Shown here: positions 30,109 to 38,973 of the stretch, piece after piece | Numbering within the stretch: position 1 is the first letter of the stretch | How the letters are laid out: every line of letters begins with the position of its first letter | DNA from: Limosilactobacillus secaliphilus | GTDB lineage: Bacteria; Bacillota; Bacilli; Lactobacillales; Lactobacillaceae | Direction: 5' to 3' | Length of the DNA stretch: 64,000 nt | NCBI RefSeq assembly: GCF_001437055.1 | Contig: NZ_JQBW01000004.1 | Coordinates: forward strand, 62,001-126,000 | Notes under the pieces: generated by a model | The model's input: only the letters and a program-made list of their open reading frames with translations | What the model was told of the DNA's origin: nothing | Databases searched by the model: none | Translations under genes and position numbers: made by a program

Positions 30109-31443
30109 ATGTCTTTAAAGAGTTCTTTTGCTGAGTTTGCCGGCCGTTCAAGCTACTGGGTGCTCCATAACTTGTTTCACGGCGGCAGCTCTTTGCCTGG
30201 CAAGATCACTTTGAAATTAGATCCCAACATTCTCCAAGCATTTAGCAAACGTTACGATTTGATCATCGTGACCGGTACTAATGGTAAAACCCTGACCACA
30301 GCATTGACCGTCCGGGTGGCTAAGGAAAAGTACCCGTCAGTCTTGACAAACCCTTCTGGCTCCAACATGGAACAAGGGGTCGTCACCGCCTTCATCACCG
30401 GTCCGCGTCCCCACAAGAAGGGCCTGGCCGTCTTGGAAATCGATGAAGCCTATGTCGTCAGAATCACCCGCTACATTAAGCCCATCGCGATTGTGATGAC
30501 CAACCTCTTCCGTGACCAGATGGATCGTTACGGTGAAATCTACACCACCTATGACAAGATCTTAGCGGGAGTCAAGCTAGCACCAAAGGCCACCATCATC
30601 GCTAACGGTGACGACCAGATCTTCAACACGAAGAAGTTGCCTAATCCGGTCATCTACTACGGTTTCAACCATGAACACCATGATGACATTAAGGCGCCGG
30701 CAAACACTGACGGACTATTGTGTCCCAAGTGCCACCACATCCTGCACTACCATGCAATTTCTTATGCCAACCTGGGCAACTATTTCTGCCCACACTGTGG
30801 ATTCCACCGTCCTGAGTTGACTCACCAAGTCACCGCACTAGGCAAAATGACGCCTACCAGCTCCGACTTTGAAATCGATGGTCATAAGATGCACATTGGC
30901 GTTGGTGGTCTCTATAACATCTACAACGCCCTTGCCGCTTATTCCGTTGGCCGTTTCTTAGGTATTGACCCAACGAAGATTCAACAGGCCTTCATGGGTG
31001 ATGAACGGGTCTTCGGTCGGCAAGAAATCATTCACGTGGGTAATAAGGATGTGACCTTAATCCTCGTGAAGAATCCGGTGGGCTTGAACCAAGTGCTCGA
31101 CATGATCACGACTGACCCTGAACCGTTCAGCTTTGGTTTCTTGTTGAACGCCAACTACGCCGATGGGATCGACACCAGCTGGATTTGGGATGGTCATTTT
31201 GAAAAACTACTGGATTACCCAATCGCCCAATACTTAACCGGTGGCGAACGTTACCGTGATATCAGCACCCGTCTGCGGATGGCCGGCGTCGACCAGATCC
31301 ATGAAGAACCCGACCTGACCAAGGTACTGGAACAGATTCCGAACATGCCAACGAAACACATCTATTTATTGTCTTCGTACACGGCAATGCTGCAGATGCG
31401 TAAGTTAATGAAGGAAAAAGGATTTATTAAATCAGGGAGGTAG
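30109..31443 (+). CDS. murT: Lipid II isoglutaminyl synthase, subunit MurT
   Basis: A 444-aa Mur-ligase-like subunit that activates the D-Glu carboxylate of lipid II with ATP for amidation. The ATP loop TGTNGKT is at 55-61. The four-cysteine zinc ribbon inserted in the central domain uses C205, C208, C227 and C230. The C-terminal DUF1727 domain ends the protein. The start giving MSLKSSFAEF follows GGAAGG; an upstream in-frame ATG is rejected. It lies five bases before its partner gatD. Confidence 0.95.
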   Translation: MSLKSSFAEFAGRSSYWVLHNLFHGGSSLPGKITLKLDPNILQAFSKRYDLIIVTGTNGKTLTTALTVRVAKEKYPSVLTNPSGSNMEQGVVTAFITGPRPHKKGLAVLEIDEAYVVRITRYIKPIAIVMTNLFRDQMDRYGEIYTTYDKILAGVKLAPKATIIANGDDQIFNTKKLPNPVIYYGFNHEHHDDIKAPANTDGLLCPKCHHILHYHAISYANLGNYFCPHCGFHRPELTHQVTALGKMTPTSSDFEIDGHKMHIGVGGLYNIYNALAAYSVGRFLGIDPTKIQQAFMGDERVFGRQEIIHVGNKDVTLILVKNPVGLNQVLDMITTDPEPFSFGFLLNANYADGIDTSWIWDGHFEKLLDYPIAQYLTGGERYRDISTRLRMAGVDQIHEEPDLTKVLEQIPNMPTKHIYLLSSYTAMLQMRKLMKEKGFIKSGR

Positions 31444-31448
31444 AAAAG

Positions 31449-32180
31449 ATGGCAAAATATCATTTGCGCCTCGCCCATTTCTACGGCGACCTAATGAATA
31501 CTTACGGTGATATTGGCAACATCATTGCATTACGTTACTACGCCAAGATGATGGATGCAGACATTGCCGTTGATGTCATCAGTATCGACGATCAGTTCAA
31601 TCCTGATGATTATGACCTGGCCCTTTTCGGCGGTGGCCAAGACTATGAACAGATGGTGGTCTCAAAGGACTTACCAAGCAAGAAGGCCGGCATTGAGAAG
31701 TTCATCAACGATGGCAAGCCGTTTTTGGCAGTCTGTGGTGGTTACCAACTGTTGGGCAAGTACTACGTGGGTGCCGATGGAGAAAAGATTCCGGGCATTG
31801 GCGTTTTAGACCACTACACGACCACGCAAAGTTCTCACCGTTCGGCCATGGAAAACCAGAGTCGTTTCATTGGTAACGTATTGATCAAAGACCCACGCAC
31901 CGGTGAAGAATACCATGGCTTTGAAAACCACAACGGCCGGACCTTCCTGGGTAAGGATGAACAGCCTTTAGGGATCGTTGAACAAGGTCACGGCAACAAT
32001 GGTGAGGACAAGACTGAAGGTGCCGTTTACAAGAACACTTATTGCACCTACTTCCACGGTCCCATCTTGACCCGTAACGGTGAGATTGCCAAGAAGATGC
32101 TTTTAGCTGCATTGAAGAATCGTTACCCAGATGCGGACCTGAGCCAAGCAGAAGCATTGCAGATTGCACCAACTTTCTAA
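31449..32180 (+). CDS. gatD: Lipid II isoglutaminyl synthase, glutamine amidotransferase subunit GatD
   Basis: A 243-aa class I glutaminase that supplies ammonia to MurT. The nucleophile is C96 in LAVCGGYQLLG, and a C-terminal YCTYFHGPILTRN supplies the histidine. The gene follows murT with a GGGAGG ribosome binding site. Peptidoglycan amidation by the pair is important for wall cross-linking in Gram-positive cocci and lactobacilli. Confidence 0.95.
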   Translation: MAKYHLRLAHFYGDLMNTYGDIGNIIALRYYAKMMDADIAVDVISIDDQFNPDDYDLALFGGGQDYEQMVVSKDLPSKKAGIEKFINDGKPFLAVCGGYQLLGKYYVGADGEKIPGIGVLDHYTTTQSSHRSAMENQSRFIGNVLIKDPRTGEEYHGFENHNGRTFLGKDEQPLGIVEQGHGNNGEDKTEGAVYKNTYCTYFHGPILTRNGEIAKKMLLAALKNRYPDADLSQAEALQIAPTF

Positions 32181-32193
32181 GAAGGTGGAATTC

Positions 32194-32502
32194 ATGAACG
32201 CAGTTTTCATTACAATCATGACTTTGGTGTTCGTCGTCGAATCCTTCTGGGAATACCGCTTGTTTGTCCAACTTTCAGCGGTTTTACAAGAGATCGGTGC
32301 CAAGGATGACGACGAGCAACGCCACGTCAAGAGCGTGTTGGTGATGGATCGTCGCTGGAACTGGCTTTCCTGGATTTTAATCATCGGAATCCTCGTAGTG
32401 CCAACCAGTCAGGCCATGCCGTTCACCTGTTTTCTGGTCCTATTAGAAACATTGATGCTCATGCGCCTCGACCGTGTCAAACGGCGCTATGTCGACCAAT
32501 AA
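32194..32502 (+). CDS. Small membrane protein in the murT-gatD operon
   Basis: A 102-aa protein with an N-terminal membrane helix (about residues 1-20) and a hydrophobic hairpin (about 60-95). The start giving MNAVFITIM follows AAGGTGG; an upstream in-frame ATG inside gatD is rejected. It is third in the operon, before the terminator. I do not recognise the family. Confidence 0.75.
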   Translation: MNAVFITIMTLVFVVESFWEYRLFVQLSAVLQEIGAKDDDEQRHVKSVLVMDRRWNWLSWILIIGILVVPTSQAMPFTCFLVLLETLMLMRLDRVKRRYVDQ

Positions 32503-32505
32503 AGA

Positions 32506-32543
32506 AAAAGAATCAGCTTTGCAATCAAAGCTGATTCTTTTTT
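32506..32543. terminator. Bidirectional terminator between the murT operon and the serine hydrolase
   Basis: The 15-bp stem AAAGAATCAGCTTTG / CAAAGCTGATTCTTT has an A-run before and a T-run after it. Confidence 0.95.
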
Positions 32544-32546
32544 TGT

Positions 32547-33578
32547 TTATGCATCTTTGTCCATTAAATAGGCGGCAATAATTCGTGCCCGCCAATCCAA
32601 GAAGGCTTCATTGGCAGCAGTTGGGTGAACTCGGTTGGACAAGAAAACCAAGCCTGCATCCGCCTGCCGGTCCAAAATCATGAAGGTACCCGTAAAACCA
32701 GGGTGAAAAATCATAGTGTGGTGATCGTCTGCATGCGAATGGAGCAATTTCCAACCAAATGCCCGATTGTGCAGCCCACTCAACGGTGTTTGGTCAATAA
32801 ACATCATCTGCAGAGTATCTTCAGACAGCAAGCCGTCTAAGTGATCTTCAATCAACAAGCGGCCGTACTTGGTTAAGCCGTCAATGCTGGCAAACAGGCC
32901 AGCACTGCCACACTGGGGCCCCAAGATCGCCGCTTTCGGATCGTGAACCGTTCCCCGGATCAAGCCCCCACGAGCAGAGTTGACCTCAGTTGGCACGGCG
33001 CGCTGTTTATCGGGATGAAAAGTCATCTCGTCTTCAAGACCTAAGTGCTCAATCACCAGTTTTTGAGCCAACTGTTGGATCGGTTGACCAGTAATGCGTT
33101 GAGCAATCAAACCCAGGTAGACATAGCCAATGTCTGTGTAAGCGATGTTCAAGCCCAAGTTGTGACCAATATGCTCCTGCGTCAACAAGGCATGGATCAA
33201 ATCGGAAGCCGCCAATTCGTTACGGTGTGGAATGTAACCCTCAATGGCCGCAGTATGCGTGAGTAAGTGACGAATCGTTACCTCTCGATTCTGAATTTCC
33301 GGCAAGTATTTTTGCACCGGATCGTCCATCCGCAATTCATGCTTCTGCATCAGCCAGGCAATCACTGGGGTCGTGGCCACCACTTTGGTCAACGAAGCCA
33401 GGTCGTACAGCATGCCATCGCGCAAGTCCTCGTTCTTTGGAACCAGTTGAGCCTTGCCAACAACGGCCTTTTCTTGCTGAGAATGATCAAAAATCACGTA
33501 AGACATGCCAGGAACCACCCCGGCTTGATACATTGCGTTCATTAAATCAATTGTGTGTTGATAACGCGTATCTGTCAT
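32547..33578 (-). CDS. Serine hydrolase of the beta-lactamase / class C family
   Basis: A 343-aa cytoplasmic-looking protein of the beta-lactamase superfamily (esterase or D-peptidase type). The nucleophile motif SLTK is at S62-K65, the tyrosine motif YTD at Y147, and HPGFTG is in the C-terminal part. No signal peptide is seen. The chosen ATG follows AGGGAG; an in-frame extension of 23 codons overlaps the ABC transporter gene and is rejected. Substrate unknown. It sits directly downstream of the ABC exporter genes and may share their transcript. Confidence 0.88.
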   Translation of the reverse strand: MTDTRYQHTIDLMNAMYQAGVVPGMSYVIFDHSQQEKAVVGKAQLVPKNEDLRDGMLYDLASLTKVVATTPVIAWLMQKHELRMDDPVQKYLPEIQNREVTIRHLLTHTAAIEGYIPHRNELAASDLIHALLTQEHIGHNLGLNIAYTDIGYVYLGLIAQRITGQPIQQLAQKLVIEHLGLEDEMTFHPDKQRAVPTEVNSARGGLIRGTVHDPKAAILGPQCGSAGLFASIDGLTKYGRLLIEDHLDGLLSEDTLQMMFIDQTPLSGLHNRAFGWKLLHSHADDHHTMIFHPGFTGTFMILDRQADAGLVFLSNRVHPTAANEAFLDWRARIIAAYLMDKDA

Positions 33579-33588
33579 CTTCGTCTCC

Positions 33589-35421
33589 CTAGTCTGCCAA
33601 CTGATTGCCCATAAATTGACTATTGTAAAGGTCGGCATAGAAGCCATTTGCCTTCAGCAATGACTCGTGCGTCCCGGTTTCGATGATCCGGCCGTGATTC
33701 ATCACGATGATCTGATCGGCATTCTGGATCGTCGACAAACGGTGGGCAACCACAAAACTGGTCCGGTTCTGCTGCAGCCGTTCCATTGCCGATTGGATCT
33801 GCTCTTCCGTCCGTGTGTCAACCGAACTCGTGGCTTCATCCAAAATCAGGATTTCAGGGTTGGCCAGAAAAGCCCGCGCAATCGTCAACAGCTGCCGTTG
33901 CCCCTGCGAAATGTTCGATGCCGATTCGTTCAGGATGGTATCGTAACCGTCTGGCAGTGAGCGAATGAAGTCGTCGGCGTGGGCCATCTTAGCAGCAGCC
34001 ACCACCTCTTCGTCACTTGCATCTTCACGACCGTACTTAATGTTATCAAAGATCGTCCCGGTAAATAGCCAAGTATCTTGCAGAACCATCGCAATATGTT
34101 TACGCAGTCCCGGCCTGGTCAACGCCCGGGTATCATGACCACGGTAATAGATATGGCCACCCTTTACCTCGTAGAAACGTTCCAACAGGTTGATAATCGT
34201 CGTCTTACCGGCACCAGTAGGACCAACAATGGCAACCATTTTGTTCTCTGGCACCTTCAGATTGAAGTCTTCAATCAACGGCTGGTCTTCCTCATAACTG
34301 AATTGGACGTGGTCGAATACCAGCTCGTCACCGGCGTCAACTTTGGCTGCCTGATTGTGCAGCTGCGTATCCATTTCCGGTTCGTCCAAAATGGCAAAGA
34401 TCCGTTCTGCTGAAGCAATCGTCTGCTGGATCGTACTAGCCAGGTTGGCAATCTGACTGATCGGTTGTGAGAACTGGTTGGTATATTGCAGAAAGGCTTG
34501 GACATTCCCCAAAGAGATTTGTCCGTGGGCAACTTGAATGGCCCCTACTACCGCGACCATTAGATAACCGGCATTGCGGACAAAGTTCATGCAGGGCCAG
34601 ATTAGAATGGAAAAGAACTGGGCTTTCCAAGCAGCCTGATAGTATTCTTTGTTATTCTCAGCAAAAGCCTTTTCTTCATCGGGTTCATGGTTGAATACCC
34701 GGACAATCGTGTGCCCGTTGTACACTTCTTCCACTTGACCGTTGATTTTACCGAGACTGTCCTGCTGGCGCTTGAACAACCGTTGGGCAACTGGTGCAAC
34801 GAAGCCGACGACCAACAAACTCATCGGCACGGTAATGCAGGCCACCAGGGTTAACTTCCAGCTGATGGAGATCATTAACGCCAAAACACCAATGAAGGTG
34901 ATCGCACTGGTAATAATCTGGATCAGGCTCTGCTGAATGGTCCCGGCAATGTTATCCATATCGTTGACCATCCGGCTCATGATGTCACCGTTCTGGTGGG
35001 TGTCGTAAAAGCTAACCGGCACGCGTGCCATCTTCTGCTTCAAATCTTGACGGAGGTTAAACACAACACGTTGGGAAATCTTGGTCATCAGGGCCTGTTG
35101 ACCAAATGAGAAGAGACCTGAAAAAGCATACAGGGCCACCACGATGATGGCGATGTGCCCGATCTTGGTGAAGTCAATCGGCATCCGGCTCAAATGGGCT
35201 CCGGCACGCATTTGCGCATAGCCCTTCATCAGGCCTTCATAAATGGTCGTCGTTGCTTCACCTAAGATTTTCGGCGCCATGATTGATAACAGAACCGACA
35301 CAATGGCCATGATCACTGACAAGATCACGCCCCAGCGCCAAGGCCCCAGATAGGAGATCAGCCGCTTAGTTGTCGGCCAGAATGCTTGTGGTTTTTCATG
35401 TCCACGACGATGATTATGCAT
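33589..35421 (-). CDS. ABC exporter, TMD-NBD half-transporter (second subunit)
   Basis: A 610-aa multidrug-type half-transporter with six membrane helices and a C-terminal ATPase. Walker A is GPTGAGKTT and Walker B ILILDEATSSVD has the catalytic glutamate. The signature motif is non-canonical (NISQGQRQ). With the partner subunit this makes the asymmetric pair seen in LmrCD, EfrAB and BmrCD exporters. It overlaps the partner gene by eight bases. Confidence 0.93.
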   Translation of the reverse strand: MHNHRRGHEKPQAFWPTTKRLISYLGPWRWGVILSVIMAIVSVLLSIMAPKILGEATTTIYEGLMKGYAQMRAGAHLSRMPIDFTKIGHIAIIVVALYAFSGLFSFGQQALMTKISQRVVFNLRQDLKQKMARVPVSFYDTHQNGDIMSRMVNDMDNIAGTIQQSLIQIITSAITFIGVLALMISISWKLTLVACITVPMSLLVVGFVAPVAQRLFKRQQDSLGKINGQVEEVYNGHTIVRVFNHEPDEEKAFAENNKEYYQAAWKAQFFSILIWPCMNFVRNAGYLMVAVVGAIQVAHGQISLGNVQAFLQYTNQFSQPISQIANLASTIQQTIASAERIFAILDEPEMDTQLHNQAAKVDAGDELVFDHVQFSYEEDQPLIEDFNLKVPENKMVAIVGPTGAGKTTIINLLERFYEVKGGHIYYRGHDTRALTRPGLRKHIAMVLQDTWLFTGTIFDNIKYGREDASDEEVVAAAKMAHADDFIRSLPDGYDTILNESASNISQGQRQLLTIARAFLANPEILILDEATSSVDTRTEEQIQSAMERLQQNRTSFVVAHRLSTIQNADQIIVMNHGRIIETGTHESLLKANGFYADLYNSQFMGNQLAD

Positions 35422-37147
35422 TCTTATGACCTCCCTTCAATTGTGAATCCAGAATTTCTTGATATACCCGGTTGTGGGCCTTCAATTCAGCATGGGTGCC
35501 TTGACCGGCTACCTCACCGTCATCCAAGACAATGATCGTGTCCGCATCCGCAACCGTGGAAATTCGTTGTGCGACAATCACCATCACGGCCTTCTTCATT
35601 GCTGGGTCGGCCTTCAGTGCCAGCCGCAACTTCGCATCCGTCTTGAAGTCCAAAGCGGAGAAAGAGTCATCAAAGATATAGATGGAAGCCGGTTTAATAA
35701 TGGTCCGCGCAATGGCCAACCGCTGTCGCTGACCACCAGAGAAGTTAGCCCCATCTTGTTCAACGACCGCATCCAATCCGCCAGCGTCTTTAACAAAGTC
35801 TGCCGCCTGGGCAACTTTTAGCGCGTGCCAGATTTGTTCATCGCTCGCGTGGGGTAAACCAAATTGCATGTTGGAACGGATGGTACCGCTGAAGAGCACG
35901 GCTTTCTGTTGAGTGATCGAAATCAGACGGTGGAGGTCATGCTGAGTCAACTTACTAATGTCTTCCCCGTTGACCTTAATCGTCCCGGAATCCGTATTGA
36001 AGAGGCGTGGGATCAGGTTGACCAAAGTGGACTTCCCGGATCCCGTTCCCCCGATGATCGCCAAAGTTTGACCAGCCTTTACCTGACAGGAGAGGTCGTT
36101 CAAAGCCAGCTTCTCCGCCGATTCATAACGGAAAGATACATGGTCGAAAGTGAGTGATGCTGGTTGATTAGGATCAACTGTCACTGGTGATTGAGGATCT
36201 TGGATCGTTAATGGATGATCAAGCACTGCATTAACCCGCTTGGCAGACGCCTGGGCACGCGGAATGAAGACGAAAATCATCGACAGCATCATGAAGCTGA
36301 TCAAGATCTGCGTTGAATAGGTCATGAAAGCAATCAAATCACCAATGTTCATCGTCATTCTGGCAATCAGCTTGGCACCCAGCCAGACGATCCCAACGTT
36401 GGTAAAGGACAGAATCAGTGTCATGACGGGGAACATGCAGGAAACGATGATGAAGGCCTTCGTACTGGTGGAAGTGTAGTCTTCATTGGCCACCCGAAAG
36501 CGTTCCTGTTCGCGCTGATCCTGATTGAAGGCCCGAATCACCCGCACACCGGTTAATCCTTCCCGAAAAATCAGGTTGATCCGGTCGGTTTTCTGCTGAA
36601 TACTCCTAAATAACGGCACCGCAAAATACATGATTAAAACCACGGCGACTCCCAGCAGTGGCAGAGAGATCCAGAACACCCGTGACAAACGCGGTTCACG
36701 GTTGAAAGCCAGCACTGATGCCGCCACCAGCATGATTGGGGATTGCAGCATCATCCGCAATACTTGGACCATCACGTTTTGAATCTGCACAATGTCGTTA
36801 GTGGACCGCGTGATTAATGAAGAATCACCAAACTTGTTGACGTCTTCGCTGGAAAAGTTCAACACGTGGGCAAAAATCTTTTTACGCAGTTTGGCACCAA
36901 CTTTCATCGCCTGGGTCGAGGCAAAATATACATTACCAGCGGCCACCAGCAGGCCAATGGCGGCAACGAGCAGCATCATGCCACCCATGTGCCAGATGTA
37001 GTTGATATCGTGTTTTAATACCCCTTTATTGATCAAGTCAGAGGTAATTGTCGGTAAATATAAGTCCGCAGCCACTTGGGCACATAGAAAAATGACTGCC
37101 AGCATTGTCGGCAGCCACTCTAAATTACGGCGAGCAATTTTCAGCAA
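35414..37147 (-). CDS. ABC exporter, TMD-NBD half-transporter (first subunit, degenerate Walker B)
   Basis: A 577-aa half-transporter from a TTG start spaced eight bases after GGAGG. An upstream TTG contains the ribosome binding site and is rejected. Walker A is GGTGSGKST and the signature NFSGGQRQR is canonical. Walker B IYIFDDSFSALD has aspartate where the catalytic glutamate should be. The degenerate residues of the two subunits belong to the same composite ATP site, the hallmark of heterodimeric exporters. Substrate unknown. Confidence 0.93.
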   Translation of the reverse strand: MLKIARRNLEWLPTMLAVIFLCAQVAADLYLPTITSDLINKGVLKHDINYIWHMGGMMLLVAAIGLLVAAGNVYFASTQAMKVGAKLRKKIFAHVLNFSSEDVNKFGDSSLITRSTNDIVQIQNVMVQVLRMMLQSPIMLVAASVLAFNREPRLSRVFWISLPLLGVAVVLIMYFAVPLFRSIQQKTDRINLIFREGLTGVRVIRAFNQDQREQERFRVANEDYTSTSTKAFIIVSCMFPVMTLILSFTNVGIVWLGAKLIARMTMNIGDLIAFMTYSTQILISFMMLSMIFVFIPRAQASAKRVNAVLDHPLTIQDPQSPVTVDPNQPASLTFDHVSFRYESAEKLALNDLSCQVKAGQTLAIIGGTGSGKSTLVNLIPRLFNTDSGTIKVNGEDISKLTQHDLHRLISITQQKAVLFSGTIRSNMQFGLPHASDEQIWHALKVAQAADFVKDAGGLDAVVEQDGANFSGGQRQRLAIARTIIKPASIYIFDDSFSALDFKTDAKLRLALKADPAMKKAVMVIVAQRISTVADADTIIVLDDGEVAGQGTHAELKAHNRVYQEILDSQLKGGHKNA

Positions 37148-37218
37148 TTTTACGACCTCCAATTTAAGTAATAGGATTATTCTACTCCAAATCAGAGTTC
37201 TTTAAAAAAGATACGACT

Positions 37219-37257
37219 AAAAAAGGATTAGGCGTTACTCACGTCTAATCCTTTTTT
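37219..37257 (-). terminator. Terminator of the serine-rich lipoprotein gene
   Basis: The stem AAAAAGGATTAG / CTAATCCTTTTT has a T-run on the minus strand. Confidence 0.9.
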
Positions 37258-37278
37258 GATTCTTTTAATTCTCAATAA

Positions 37279-37845
37279 TTATTTGTATTGGTTAGTGGTA
37301 ATGTCCAACTTGTGAACTGCATTGGTTTGTGGGTTGTATTGGTACAAGCCCTTCAAGTTAGCAACGTTTTGGTCTTGGTTGGCACCCGTGTGACGAACTT
37401 CAACTTGGTAGTTGCCGTTGCTTTCCTTGGTTACCATGTAGGCGTCACCATTTTCTTGCTTCAAGCCGCTGGCAGCCAAGAATTGATTCAGCACGCTAAC
37501 CTGCTGGGCTGGAGCTTGCTGATGCTTTGCTACCCGAGAGCTTTCACTCACAGCACTGCTTTGCGTAACACTTGCTGGTGCTGCTGCATTGTAACGTGCG
37601 GCTGAGCTCGATGATGCAGCCTGGTGTTGATGACTCTCACTAACTGCCGAGCTGCTGGAGCTAGAACTCTTTTCAGATGAAGCAGCACTCTCCTTGTGTG
37701 ACTTGTGATTATTACTTTTGACAACCTTTGTTGATTCAGCTTTGTGTGAACTCGTTGTTGTTGCCGTGCCGAAAGCACAGCCACCGAGGAGGAAAGCGGA
37801 CATCAATAAAACTGTCCCGGTAATTAACTTCTTTTGTGCTTTCAT
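37279..37845 (-). CDS. Serine-rich lipoprotein of unknown function
   Basis: A 188-aa predicted lipoprotein. The signal peptide ends in the lipobox LLGGC (C23). A low-complexity linker rich in Ser, Ala, Lys and His (about 30-115) leads to a small C-terminal domain (about 118-188). This is a common layout for surface proteins that span the wall. The family is not recognised. Monocistronic, with AAGGAGGGA before the start and a terminator after it. Confidence 0.85.
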   Translation of the reverse strand: MKAQKKLITGTVLLMSAFLLGGCAFGTATTTSSHKAESTKVVKSNNHKSHKESAASSEKSSSSSSSAVSESHQHQAASSSSAARYNAAAPASVTQSSAVSESSRVAKHQQAPAQQVSVLNQFLAASGLKQENGDAYMVTKESNGNYQVEVRHTGANQDQNVANLKGLYQYNPQTNAVHKLDITTNQYK

Positions 37846-37982
37846 AATAATCCCTCCTCAACCTATGCCAGTTGATTAATCATTTCTTTTACATTTTCAT
37901 TGTAACCCCAATGTAACATTTTTGAAACATGCTTATTAAAATTGTAACTTTTGATTTGGCATTTTATTTTCAGCATTCTGGC

Positions 37983-38024
37983 ACTGACCCACTATTTTTA
38001 TCGTTTATAATGAAAACGCTTTCG
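37983..38024 (+). promoter_or_regulatory. Promoter with cre-like catabolite site before the glycosidase operon
   Basis: A perfect -10 TATAAT (38006-38011) is followed by TGAAAACGCTTTCG (38011-38024), which differs from the CcpA consensus TGWAANCGNTNWCA only at the last base. The -35 region is poor, as expected for a promoter needing an AraC activator. A cre over the start site predicts repression by preferred sugars. Confidence 0.75.
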
Positions 38025-38046
38025 AAAGCTAGGAGGCGATGAATTA

Positions 38047-38973
38047 ATGCAATCTGACTTAGAAATGATCGATTTCAATTCTGAACTACCAGTCAAATCA
38101 TTTGTGACCTCAATCGTACAAAGCAAACTCCATTGGCATTATGCGTATGAGTTATTACTAGTGCTCAAAGGTAAATTACAAATCTTTGCTGGAAAGAAGT
38201 CATTTATTCTGACCGCTGGTAATTTGTACCTTTTTAATTCGCGAGAAATCCATGCCATCCATGGAAACGCATCAAATATCGTTGCAATTATTCAAATCGA
38301 TAATAGCTTAGTTGAACGGGCTGAGAAGAATCGTTGGCGCTACCATTTCTACCTCAATTCACAAATTGATGATGAAAGGCCACACCATTTTTCAAGACTT
38401 CGTTCACTAATTGCCAGTCTGGTGCTTTCTTCAGATAAGCAATCACTGCCATCCTATTATCTGATACGTGGGCAACTAATGATGATCATTGCTGCCCTCT
38501 TCCAAGATTGTGTTTTTGATAAACAACCTAATAAGCCTGAAGATACTAATACTTTAGACGATACAATCCGCTTTGTTGATCTGTTACAGGAACACTTAGC
38601 GGTGATTGATCCCATCGCCTTTCTAAAAGAGAAAACCAAGATGGATCCTAATGTAATTGCCAGTAACATAGAGCGCAACTTAGGCCAGACAGTCAATCAA
38701 TTAATGATTCAATTACGCGTTCAAAAAGCAATGCATTTGCTAAGAACCAGTAATCAACAAATCGACTACATTATCGATATTTGCGGCTTCAGCTCCCGAC
38801 GGACATTTTATCGTGAATTCAAACAGACAGTCGGGGTCACACCGCTGAAATACCGTCATGGCAACAATCAAGAAATTCATGATACTAAGATTCGCGGTTA
38901 CGTTAGTTATGACAATGCTGAAGCAATTCAATTACTTAAAAGATTGAGAGATGAAATAAACAATGAAAATTGA
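38047..38973 (+). CDS. AraC-family transcriptional regulator
   Basis: A 308-aa regulator. A cupin-like N-terminal sensor domain (about 10-100, with HWHYAYELLLVLKG) is followed by a linker and a C-terminal double helix-turn-helix (about 195-290, with IIDICGFSSRRTFYREFKQTVGVTPLKYR). It overlaps the GH3 gene by 11 bases and probably activates this operon in response to a glycoside. Start after AGGAGG. Confidence 0.93.
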   Translation: MQSDLEMIDFNSELPVKSFVTSIVQSKLHWHYAYELLLVLKGKLQIFAGKKSFILTAGNLYLFNSREIHAIHGNASNIVAIIQIDNSLVERAEKNRWRYHFYLNSQIDDERPHHFSRLRSLIASLVLSSDKQSLPSYYLIRGQLMMIIAALFQDCVFDKQPNKPEDTNTLDDTIRFVDLLQEHLAVIDPIAFLKEKTKMDPNVIASNIERNLGQTVNQLMIQLRVQKAMHLLRTSNQQIDYIIDICGFSSRRTFYREFKQTVGVTPLKYRHGNNQEIHDTKIRGYVSYDNAEAIQLLKRLRDEINNEN

